Under the pieces are notes generated by a model that saw only the letters and a list, made by a program, of their open reading frames with translations, did no database searches and had not been told where the DNA came from. Shown here piece by piece: positions 11,081 through 20,577 of a stretch of 64,000 bases of DNA. The position numbers and the translations under genes were made by a program. Every line of letters begins with the position of its first letter. Position 1 is the stretch's first letter. This DNA comes from Adiantum capillus-veneris (taxonomy: Eukaryota; Streptophyta; Polypodiopsida; Polypodiales; Pteridaceae). The DNA is taken from NCBI GenBank assembly GCA_014529385.2, contig CM043969.1, positions 73,383,676 through 73,447,675 on the forward strand, in the 5' to 3' direction.

Positions 11081-12700
11081 AGAAAAGAAAACGTCTATTT
11101 TTTTAAAAATATAAAATTTTTAATTTTTTTAATAAAAAAATAATTTTTTAATTTTTTTTTCTCAAAAATCATACCCACGTTTTTGATACCCTTGTGGTAC
11201 CCATCAGCTTGACCACTTGTCATTATCACAAAAGATAAGGCCACACCGCCCTCCCTCATTAAGATTAGTCAAGACTAGCCTCTCCTTTTCATGTGAGAGA
11301 GTGTCCCACTTTGTCCCCTCCTATGTGAGTCCAGGTGAGTCCATGTGCCTTCATTTGTCATCCCTGTGTATTCTTTTGTCTTTATAATTTAGTTTATTTA
11401 TTTTCTTAATGATAATTTACTTTACATTTTTAAGTTAAACTTTACAGTCTTATATTAACTTTACAGTAGTAAAACAAAATTTATAATCAGTAACTAAGTC
11501 TTACAATAAGTTAATTAGTGATTCATATAGCTAAACATGTCAAATTTTGTAGCGTAAATTTTAAATTCTAGGTTTTCTCAGCCTACGATTCATAATTTGA
11601 ATTCGAATATCTTAAATAATGAGTGATGGTTAAAAAAAATTCAAATGTGTAATAGAACTTGTGTGAAATTTAAAAGTAGAAACCTTACAGATTTGCATCA
11701 GAAAGCCAAGAGTTGTTGGTGTAGGCCTCCCTTCTCACAAGCTTGGATTAGATGATGAGCTTTCCATTAAAGCTTGAGAAGGAGAGATAGTCTTCTTTGC
11801 TTCACACATGAGCTTGTGTGAGTGTGTGTGTGATAATGCTTTGCAAAAAACAGCCCCCTCTCTCTCTTGGTTGACCCCTCTTGCTAAGTGTACATGCTGG
11901 CATCCTATTGCAAAGCTTAGCCAATGATAATTAAGAAGCATAAGTGATAGCTATGTGACATGTGTCCCCCTTTCCCCTTTTGTGAGAGCTTTATGTATTT
12001 AAATAATGCAATTAAACTCTCATTGGACCTCTTTGTCTTCTGACCAATAGGAACCCAAGCAAGCCATTGGGCTGCTGAATGCTCATTGGACCCCTTGGGA
12101 GACTTTCCAATAGTCTTCTAGAGAGCTTAATTTCTATTGGTTATTTTATCAAGTGTTTTTAAATGAATTAAACTAAATTTACTCTAGCCTAATTCTCATT
12201 GGTCCACCTCTATGGCCATCCAATAGGATTTGAATGCACCTTGGGGGCAACTGGGCTAGGGAGCTGACATGTGTCCACTATGCCCTTTGTGTAAAGGGAG
12301 ATTGCAAGAGTGTGTGTGTGTGTTTCTCTCTCATCCCCTACATAAAAGGCTTGCCCCCTCCTAAATAGGGATGTGGGAAGACTTTTGAGTCTTCCCACAA
12401 GCATCCAATTTACCCTAAGCTTGACCATTGGACATAACCTTTGAATTTTGGAACCTTAGCATTTTGGAAATCTTAATGGGCTGAACCTTAGGGTCTTTGA
12501 AGCCCATTGATGCACATTGCTCTTTTGCATATGGGACCCCCCTTTGAATCCCTATTTTCCCTCCTTTGGATCCCTACTGTGACCGGTTTGCCAGCCTAAC
12601 CAATATTCTAGTTTTTTCTCCCCTGGTACTTCCCCATATTAAATGATCAATTTAACATGAGAAAATCATTTAAGAGAATTAGATATTAGTTATTATGACA

Positions 12701-12765
12701 GAGAGGGTGCAACAACGAGGAATCAACTAAGGTCACTCACTTGCACTTGGAGTGGAATCGATGAT

Positions 12766-12806
<41 letters not shown>

Positions 12807-12820
12807 GTGTCGCCATATAC
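12701..12820. other. A1 flank with CA microsatellite
   Basis: Short unique-looking stretch between the A1 LTR and the MITE. A (CA)n run occupies 12768-12804. No gene is seen. Confidence 0.8.
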
Positions 12821-12823
12821 TTA

Positions 12824-13283
12824 GGCTGGATTCACATCAGGCGGCGGAAGGAAAGCTGAAATGCCGCGCACGAATGAGCTCATGCCAAATGGACAAGGTT
12901 GTTCACATTAGGCGGAGGCAAGCTCACTTTTCATTGCCACATAGTGTAAGAAATTGGCTCCCCCCCCCCGCCCCCGCTCGCCCGCCCTCCCTCCCTCCTT
13001 TCTTTCACCCATGCCCTCTTCCACCCTCCACATCAGCACGAAAATATCACTTTCCTATATCATGTGATATTTTTCAAATAAATAGAAAGTTTATTTTTGT
13101 CCTTTACTTGCACTTCTGCCTTTCCACTATGTTCACATCAGACGGCGGAAGAAAACTCCGATTCCCTCTTCCAACCTCTTCTGTGTGAACAAATGGATGG
13201 TGGAAGAGTGCAAACCACCTCTCCTCCACCCGGAAGTTGGCATTTTACTTCCTTTCTTCTGCCTCCCCACTGCGAACCCAGCC
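12824..13283. mobile_element. PIF/Harbinger-like MITE (460 bp)
   Basis: The ends are inverted: GGCTGGATTCACATC on the left against GGCTGGGTTCGCAGTG (reverse complement of the right end). Both are flanked by TTA (12821-12823 and 13284-13286), the target duplication typical of PIF/Harbinger elements. The TTCACAT(C/T)AG(G/A)CGG motif recurs inside at about 12903 and 13133, so the element is built from copies of its own terminus. There is no transposase ORF. It ends about 160 bp before the CENP-C start codon. Confidence 0.72.
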
Positions 13284-13444
13284 TTAGAGGTAAGTAGCAA
13301 AAACATATTGCAAATAGTCGGATATAGATATATAGCTCACATGGTGAGAGCCGCCTCTGCCCGCCCGAGCCAATGTTGAGGTAGCCTATGGGCTCGCGTG
13401 TGAAATGACATTTCACAAGTTTAGAACGTTGGAGGAGATTTAAA

Positions 13445-16400
13445 ATGAAGAAGAAAGAGATGCTGTCTGCTCCTCCATTGTTGCTGCGTTCTGATCCTCA
13501 GCTCGGGGCCCCGTCATCGTCTGCATCTTCTTTCCTGCGCGCAGCGGATGCCTCAGAGAGCGGCATGGAAGACGTGGAAGTCGGCATCCACAACAATGTT
13601 TTCGCTTCGTTGATGCCCAATCTCTTCAACCGCTTGAAGCACTGTGACGACACCTTCAGCGAACAAGAGTTTCAAGAAATTCATCGCCTTCTTAACCTAG
13701 CTGTAAGCTGATTCTAATCCTAAATCTCTTGCATTCCGTCATGACACCCCCCCTCTCTCAAAATCTGTCAAGAATTTCTCTATTTGTGCTGCACATCTCT
13801 GAGGTTAGAGTGTTCAGCTTTGCCAAAATGAGTTGAGTCGCAATGAATAGAAATCAATGGTTCTTTCGATATGGGGTGCATTTCATATACAGAATTCTCT
13901 TAAGCAAGCCCTACGACTAGGTTTGACTTTCACGTTCAACACCTGTCTTACATTTGCAGAGATCAGAAGATGACGTGATCAAAGGGAATTCACTCATCAG
14001 CCAGACTTCTGATAAGAAACCACAGGAAGAGCTGAACCATAGGCCAGTCCATTCGCAAGGGGATGACAAAGCAAATGAAGGGATGAAAAAGACTCCTTCC
14101 TTGCGGATCCAAGCGGATCATGCTAACGAAAAGGAAAATGTTTCCCCAAATAACCCTCCACAAAGAAAGAAACTGTCAAGACGTGAACGAAGCTCCAGAG
14201 TTACTACGCATCGGAAACCTTTTGTGGTGGATCTAAGGTGAAAAAAGATGTTGAAGCTGAATATTTATGTTTTGGGACAGCCACTTGAGTCTTCAGAAAT
14301 TCCAAATTCTTAGGTAATAATTAATGTCAATTACATAACATCTTCTTATGATGCTGAACTGCTACTTTATTTGCAGAAGCTTCGGATCAATACTCAACAA
14401 CAATGCACTTGGGAAATGTGAGAAGCCACAAGATGTGCATGCATTTTGGGAAGCTGCTGATGAGCGAGATGGTAAACGTCCTTTCTTACTGATTGACATC
14501 TTTAGTTACAAAAACATGCTGCAATGAGACACTTTCTTTAGTGAGTCGGAGTTCCTTCACAAGGTGCATTTTGAGTAAACACACGTAGAATTTTCTAGTA
14601 AGGTAAAGGGGCCTTTAGGTGGACAGGACAAGGATTCTTTAATTAGCTCTTATTAATGTAGAAGTAAAAGGGGTAACAAGGACGATCTTTAATTAGCTCT
14701 ACATTATTTTCAAAATGTTGAGGATTCATGATGGGGTAAGCATTGGATATGTTCAAAGTTTGGTAAGTGTTTTCTTTTCATGTCAATTTCATCAAAATCA
14801 TTACTTGTTATGAAAGATTGGAGCACTAAGAGTTGAATTTTCTTCTATTGGCCCCTACATTTTAAGTGTCTCTATGTTGGCCCTCTACCCTACACATGGC
14901 TTGTTTGAATATCTTATTGATGCTTGTGCTTTTCGCAAATAGCTGAATTTTCATTTTATCACTACAGCTTCGGAAGCTATTATGAATAAACTGAGGGGAA
15001 GATGTGAGCAGAAGGAAGGAAGTGGCACTACAAGCTTGCGAAGGCTAGGGGTGAGGCGCAAAAATAGTCAAAGGTGAGTAAAAGGATATCCGTGGATTTG
15101 CTTGTTCTGGTTAAGTTTCTTAGCACAGTGTTGTGACACGTGCAGGACAACAACTCGTTTAAAGCGCTTTGCTGTGGAGCTTCCATCATGTGCTGAGCAG
15201 GTTCAGTCACTGGATCAAGAGCGACTTGAAGAAGAAGACGATGCAACAGAAGAGTCTTCCTTCACATTTCTTTCTAACCCAGAGTTCAGGATACTGAATG
15301 AAACAATTAAGCAGAAAGATGAAAAAGCGCAAACCCATGGATCTCAACTGTCAAGTTGTATAAATGCAACTGCAAAAGACATGGAAATTACCCACCTGGA
15401 TCAAGTGAGAGATCAGCTCGACGATCTTGACATTCTGTCAGATGGAAAATCTCCAGCATTAAATGTAACTGAGAATGGCCAATTTGATGATGGTGCGCCA
15501 GATAGTACTGCTTTGAAAGGGGAGGTGCCTGAATGCAATCAAGCTTCTGAAATGGTGGACATTGATAAACCTAAAATTGTTTCAGATTTTGTGAATAATC
15601 TGGCATCTCTTAATCTGGATAGAGTGGTGGTAGAAAACAATGATGTTGCAAGTGTGTCTGAGATGAAGGCAACACCATACAACAGAAACTTGGCAATGAA
15701 AAGGACCCCCTTTACCTCCCCAACCCCACCATCAAATCCGCTTGCAGCATTTGGGTTGAAAAAGGAAACTGTAGTGGAAGATATGAGCAAACGGAGACTT
15801 GATTTTGATGACTCCATTGATCTTGCAGCTTTAGATGTGGATTTGCCTGCTCACTTGACTCAGAATACAACTTCAGCTGAGGTGATTTTGATTGCACATC
15901 GTGCTTGTGCATGTCTATCTGCAAAACCTTGGGCCAGTTACCACAAGAGGAGACCAGTCTCTTGTCAACTAATTCTGAGGGAATGTAGTGAGTTTATTTC
16001 TTGCTTTGGTTTGCACTTACTGGGCATTTTTGGTGACAGGGAGAAAACGTAGAGCCAGCAAAAGAATTACTTTCAGAACCACCAGTTTTCTCAGAGGTGA
16101 TTTTGATTGCACATTGTGCTTGTGCATGTCTTTCTGCTAGACCTTGGGTCCAATTACCACAAGAGGACACCAGTTTCTTGTCAGCTAATTCTGAGGGAAT
16201 GTAGTGATTTCATTTCTTGCTTTGGTTTGCACTTACTGGGCAGTTTTGGTGATAGGGAGAAAATGTAGAGTCAACAAAAGCAATACTTTCAGAACCACCA
16301 GTTTTTTCAGAGGCAACGAACTGCTTTGAACAGATTGCAGTGAAGCCTCCTAAGGTCACTACGAAGAGGAAAATGCATGTCGACATTCGAAGAAACAGCC

Positions 16401-17776
16401 TTGAAGGTTGGATGATTTCTTGATCTGATGCTTGGTGTCTACTGTTGCTGGCAACATAAGCGGAGTATGCCATGAAGTTTTTCTTGTGTAACCTTTTCTA
16501 TCAGTACTAGTGCTGGGTTTACGAGTATTAACATCTGCTTTCAGTCTCACTTTCAGTTTTTTTGTTACATGGTACATTTATTGAACTTCCTACCAATCTG
16601 AAGGTTTACAAAGTACTAAAGGTTCGTGTTATAACATGTCTCACTGAGTTGATAGGTGCTGGTACCACTTGGGAGGAAGGACATAGGCGTAGCACCAGAA
16701 TAAGATCAAGGCCACTTCAATGGTGGAGGGGTGAACGCTTCTTAAAGGGGCGTGTGCATAAGAGTATGCTTTCTGTTCTTGTTTGTTTTTCCACTTCAAT
16801 TTTAGTTTTCCTCAGTATGCTGTACAATCAGCGCTTTCTTTTTCCATTAAGTCCTAGTGGGTAGCCAGTTATGGATTATTAAGTCCTAGTGGGTAGCCAG
16901 TTATGGATTGTACTCCTGGAATGTTTAGGGTAACATGTGGCGATACATATGATTTCGTCTCGAAGGATTGTCAACCTGCTAGTGTGTTTCAAGTTTCTCT
17001 TCTTCTGTATCAGAACACGCCACTTGTCACATCAACTGTTCTTGGTTGCTACCTGTTAAAAATGGTGATGAGGAGGTAGCAGTTTGACAGTAATATGCAA
17101 CGAAGTATAGTTTTCTGTGTTTGTTGATTCGACAACAGATGAGATGATTAAAACAGTCAACCAAATTTAGCTAAGCCCATGCTCAGATAAGACATGGGGA
17201 CCACTTATTTAGCCTTGGGAAGGGGCTCTGGTGCATTACGCAACCTTAAAATACCATTAGTTATCATTTAGAAGTCTCTGGCTAATTATCTTACTACTCA
17301 TCAACAACCTCCAGGCAAAGTTAAATTGGCAAAAGAAATGTTTTGTTATTGTGACCTGGAAAAAATGCGACGGCATCTAGCACCTTGTCTGCCCTTTTTT
17401 GCCTATACAACAATCTTTTCAGGTCTGGGAACGTTATAACCCAGCTAATTTCAGTGTTTTGAGCCAGTAATTGAAAGAGGCCTATAGGTGACTGTACATG
17501 CTACATGTGATTTTTTACAAAGAAAGTGCTGTAGTAGCTTCTGAAACTTTCTATTTGAAATATCGTGGCAAGCTTTGAAGTCTAAGCTAAGCCGATTCCC
17601 ATTGAGCCAAGTCCTTTTCTTTTGTCGATGCAGGCTTAGCAACAGTGATTGGTATCAAATATTTAGCATCAACTCCATACGGGCCCAAGCGTGGCACAAG
17701 ATCACCCAAGTTCAAAGTGGAGTCCTATGTTTCGGAAGAGTATGCAAAGAAAGTACAGTTTGCGGCTCTCTATTGA
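13445..17776 (+). CDS. CENPC: Centromere protein C (CENP-C), 9 coding exons, 643 aa
   Basis: CENP-C is an inner-kinetochore protein that binds the CENP-A/CENH3 nucleosome and recruits outer kinetochore proteins. My exon model is 13445-13702, 13960-14237, 14377-14471, 14968-15073, 15146-15881, 16040-16096, 16256-16406, 16656-16763 and 17634-17776. All introns are GT-AG and phases agree throughout; the weakest donor is GTTGGA after exon 7. The decisive evidence is the CENP-C motif in exon 8, residues about 571-589, reading RRSTRIRSRPLQWWRGERF. It has the conserved Arg pair and the terminal Trp that contact the nucleosome; most plants have Tyr-Trp where this has Trp-Trp. Exon 9 gives the conserved plant C terminus (LATVIGIKYLAS...KFKVESYVSEEY...FAALY). 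The length fits plant CENP-C (roughly 640-710 aa). Exons 6 and 7 start with the same 19 codons because of a tandem duplication. The N-terminal start is the first in-frame ATG and is less certain. Confidence 0.92.
15882..16312 (+). repeat. Tandem duplication of one intron plus exon inside CENP-C
   Basis: Two adjacent units, 15882-16096 (215 bp) and 16097-16312 (216 bp), each hold an intron beginning GTGATTTTGATTGCACAT and a 57-bp exon. The exons encode GENVEPAKELLSEPPVFSE and GENVESTKAILSEPPVFSE. Both copies keep donor, acceptor and phase 0, so both can be used. Divergence is a few percent in the introns and five residues in the exon. Confidence 0.93.
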
Positions 17777-18068
17777 ATGGCAGCTCCTCCATCCTCCTCC
17801 TACCTCCCGAGGTGGTGTTGTTCTTTGTGTACAAACCTTTCGATGGACTTTGAATTTGAAAATGATGACGCTCTTGAAAATGTCCAATTGACATATTCAC
17901 GATCCCAGTCTCGTTTCCAAACATTCAAACGTTGTTTCAAGAAACAGTACAAAGAAGGTTTTTGATGGGGTTTAATTAAGCGAGAACTTGTTAGCATATG
18001 AAGTTCAAAAGGTCTGGTTTGTGGTTGTGCCAATTTCTGGAGTTACTATTGAAGGAACTCTCTGTAAT

Positions 18069-18099
<31 letters not shown>

Positions 18100-18387
18100 T
18101 ACGACATTAAAATTCTCTTCTTCTTCTTCTTCTTCTTCTTCTTCTTCTTCTCTCTCTTCTCGTCTGATAGACCTTTAAGTAAGGATGGCCTTGCAAAGAC
18201 AACTTCAACCCTTGATTTATTTTCTCAATATTTTTTAATCAACTCGTACTATGTGTTGAGCGTATTTCTATGAGAGGTTTTTTTTTGTTTAGATAGCTAT
18301 TGAATTATTTTTTACAAAGGCCTCTTAAAGCCACAAATGTGGTTGTTGTTTTATAGGACTATAGGACTAGTGCAAAGGTCTCATGTT

Positions 18388-18422
<35 letters not shown>

Positions 18423-18915
18423 TGCCTCCCTCGCACTGCCCCTGCAGCCTTGCCCTCCCTCGCGCTTCCCTTGTAGCCTCGCTCCCCATGTGCGTGTTGC
18501 CCTCTTGTTGAAGAAGCTGCGTGTTGACTCGCTACTGTACTTGCATGCAACCCTCCTGTGATAACTGCACGTTGTCCACATAGACAACCCTCTCCCCCAC
18601 TTGCGTTGCCCCCTGTAGCCCTCCCCCTCGGCCCTTGCCTTGTGCTGAACCCTCTTGCAGCCCTGCTCTCCTCCCCACCCTTCCACCAGCAGCAACAGAC
18701 AGTCCAGCAACAACAAACAGTCCGCCAAAAATTAGAAATCGCAGGCCTTCGAAATTTTGTCTTTTTTTCAAAAAATTACAGAATTTAGGAAATTCAGTAC
18801 CTGCAAAAATTCAAAAATTGCAGTATTGGTAGAAAATTGTAGAAATTACATAAAACGGGTCGTATTTTGCAGAAATTGTAAGAAATGTGCCATGTATGCT
18901 TAGTGTGGAACATGT
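17777..18915 (+). other. CENP-C 3' flank with CT/CTT microsatellites and a C-rich stretch
   Basis: No gene is recognised. It contains (TC)n at 18069-18092, (TTC)n at about 18116-18150 and (TC)n at 18391-18418. A C-rich stretch at about 18420-18680 may belong to the 5' end of the LINE that follows. The small open frames here come from these simple repeats. Confidence 0.7.
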
Positions 18916-18975
18916 ATGCATAATGTGGAAGCACTTGTGTGTGTCATTTTTTTCTCGTTTTTGGCATCGTCAAAC

Positions 18976-19424
18976 ATGAGGAAGCAAAATGATAAGGCAG
19001 ACCTCTTAGAAGATGCAGTTCAAAAGTGCAAAGAAGAAATGACTGAAACCATTAACAAGATCATTAACAAGATCAACCGCCATCTATTAGGGACAATAAA
19101 AATGATCGAAGATCGTGTTTGAGTCCAAGAAAGCAAGATCGCGGCGGCAATGGGAGATCGGATGACAGCCCAAGACGAAGAGATTGCGTCACTCAAGAAG
19201 GAGCTCGTTGAGGCACGATCGCAAAACACACTTGAAGAGGGAGAATTGCAACCAAAAGACCAACTCTTAAGAAGACGGGCATCCTTCTTGGGGATGACCT
19301 TACCCTCTCACATGTTGCCCACATGCAGGAAGTAATGCCAGAGATTAGAGCGGCAAGGGAAAAAGGTAAGATCGTTTTTTACCGAGATGGAAGAGTGGTG
19401 ATATTGGAGCCACGCCCCACATGA
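18976..19424 (+). pseudogene. LINE ORF1 remnant (coiled coil)
   Basis: The frame starts MRKQNDKADLLEDAVQKCKEE and continues as heptad-rich, charged sequence (INKIINKINRHL, then DEEIASLKKELVEARSQ). This suggests the trimerising coiled coil of a LINE RNA-binding ORF1 protein. The C-terminal part ends EIRAAREKGKIVFYRDGRVV, which resembles the tail of L1-type ORF1 proteins. It carries one in-frame TGA at 19120-19122 and a frameshift around 19280. It is followed directly by endonuclease sequence, as expected for a LINE. Confidence 0.6.
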
Positions 19425-19449
19425 CAGTGTGAGGCCTATGGGACCACAC

Positions 19450-19741
19450 TCAAAGTTGCTACCTGGAATTGTAATGGATCTATGCGTCTTGATGTGGGTG
19501 CTTTTGAGGAGAGTTTTACCGAGAGAGACATCATTTTCTACTCTGAGACGCATCACGCTCCTTGGCAGTCTATGCCTCCTCACATTAGTGGTTACAGATG
19601 GGAGACCGTTTGTAGACAGGAGACACGATTAGAGCACAGAGGGCAGCGCTCAGGACGAGTGGCAGTGTTATTCAAAGAGGAGTTACAGCCATTGATACAT
19701 ATAGCTCGTAGGGACGAACAAGCTAGGTGAGATTGAGAGCA
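19450..19741 (+). pseudogene. LINE ORF2, N-terminal endonuclease half
   Basis: The translation KVATWNCNGSMRL starts an AP-endonuclease (exo/endonuclease/phosphatase) fold, with TWNCNG as the first catalytic strand and a later SETHH where the second catalytic Glu is expected. The frame breaks at the copia insertion and resumes at 29889, where LGDFNARI (third motif) appears. A frameshift lies between the two open pieces in this half. Confidence 0.75.
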
Positions 19742-19746
19742 GAGAC
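19742..19746 (+). repeat. Target-site duplication GAGAC (left)
   Basis: GAGAC here and at 29889-29893 flank the copia element exactly. Confidence 0.92.
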
Positions 19747-20005
19747 TGTTAGGTTTAATGGCCATGTGGCCGACCGCCCATTACTAACTGCCACTAACCC
19801 TAAGTGTATAGCTATACACTTGTGTGAGCCACTAACATTAAGCACAATGTATATTGTGCCTTAGTGCATAAGATAAGAGAAGAAAGAAAGGGGGCATACA
19901 GTACGTTGGCTCTTCCCTTTCAACCTGTGTGTGGCTATGGTGGTGTGTGTGTGAGTGTGTGCGTGCGTATTCTTCTTCCGTTGTGCTCCTAGCTCCTCCC
20001 CATTA
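19747..20005 (+). repeat. Copia 5' LTR
   Basis: It is 259 bp. It is followed two bases later by TGGTATCAGAGC (20008-20019), the tRNA-Met primer site. Confidence 0.93.
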
Positions 20006-20577
20006 TCTGGTATCAGAGCGGTTTCATTCTCGAAATCGTTTCCGCACGAGCACGCACTTTCAAGAGTGCAAACAGGGTTTCGATTTTGCCATTGGCAAGT
20101 TCAGCTTCCCGAGAGCGTTTCCAACAGGTGTCCTGCAGTTTTACCCTTCTTTCGGAGCCATTCGAGCCACCAGAAACCCCATTTGAGCTATGGTTCATGA
20201 GCTTAACTTTTCAGCCCTCTTGTGGTAGTTTGTGCTGCAGTGCTTCCATAGCCAGTTTTACAGGTACCATTGTTGCAGTCTCTTCCATCTACGAGAGCCC
20301 ACGGCTCATTCGGGAGTGTGTAGCCTCTTTCGGGGTGGCCTCATACACACAGGTACAGGTACAAGTACAGGCTACAGGTTTCAGTGCTTGCGATATTATG
20401 GTTCCAGTGGGAGCAGTTGTTTATGCGTACATGCATATGTCGACACTTTTGACAGTGTTTGAGCTCTTTTGAGAGCGGATTGACTCTCCGCAGGGATGTT
20501 TAGTTGTAGGCACATGCTTTTGACGCCTGTTTGAGCGTCTTGACAGACTTGTACGTCTTTGTGGATACTACCATTGT

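Larger units (their letters stand above)
612..11689 (-). mobile_element. Family B Ty3/gypsy element (chromodomain type), nested in A1
   Basis: This is an 11.1 kb minus-strand element with two LTRs of 2983 and 2995 bp, TG...CA ends, a tRNA-Met primer site at 8681-8693, and gag, protease, RT, RNase H, integrase and chromodomain coding sequence in Ty3/gypsy order. The intact family A LTR shows what the empty site looked like. The right flank keeps GATTT, while the left flank reads AATAT, so the 5-bp duplication is decayed (3 of 5 bases agree). Several stops and frameshifts mean the copy is no longer autonomous. Confidence 0.93.
8695..11689 (-). repeat. 5' LTR of element B
   Basis: It is 2995 bp, with minus-strand ends TGTAAGG...CCTCACA. 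It drives the element: the TATA box at 11071-11080 lies about 0.6 kb inside the upstream end, and the minisatellite at 10319-10930 and the MAPK exon at 9743-9865 are downstream of it in the transcript. Confidence 0.92.
30..12700 (-). mobile_element. Family A 5' LTR (copy A1), split by element B
   Basis: The two pieces 30-611 and 11690-12700 join to 1593 bp, exactly the length of the intact family A 5' LTR at 37104-38696, and they match it along their length in reverse orientation. The LTR has TG...CA ends. The body of A1 lies outside the window, left of position 17. The gap between the pieces is the nested gypsy element at 612-11689. Confidence 0.9.

Noticed and set aside
12805-13416. Overlapping frames before CENP-C
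   Set aside because: They fall inside or on the edge of the MITE and have no coding signature.
15882-16052. Continuation of the CENP-C exon 5 frame past 15881
   Set aside because: The frame runs into a GT donor and the duplicated intron. The protein match and phase require splicing at 15881.
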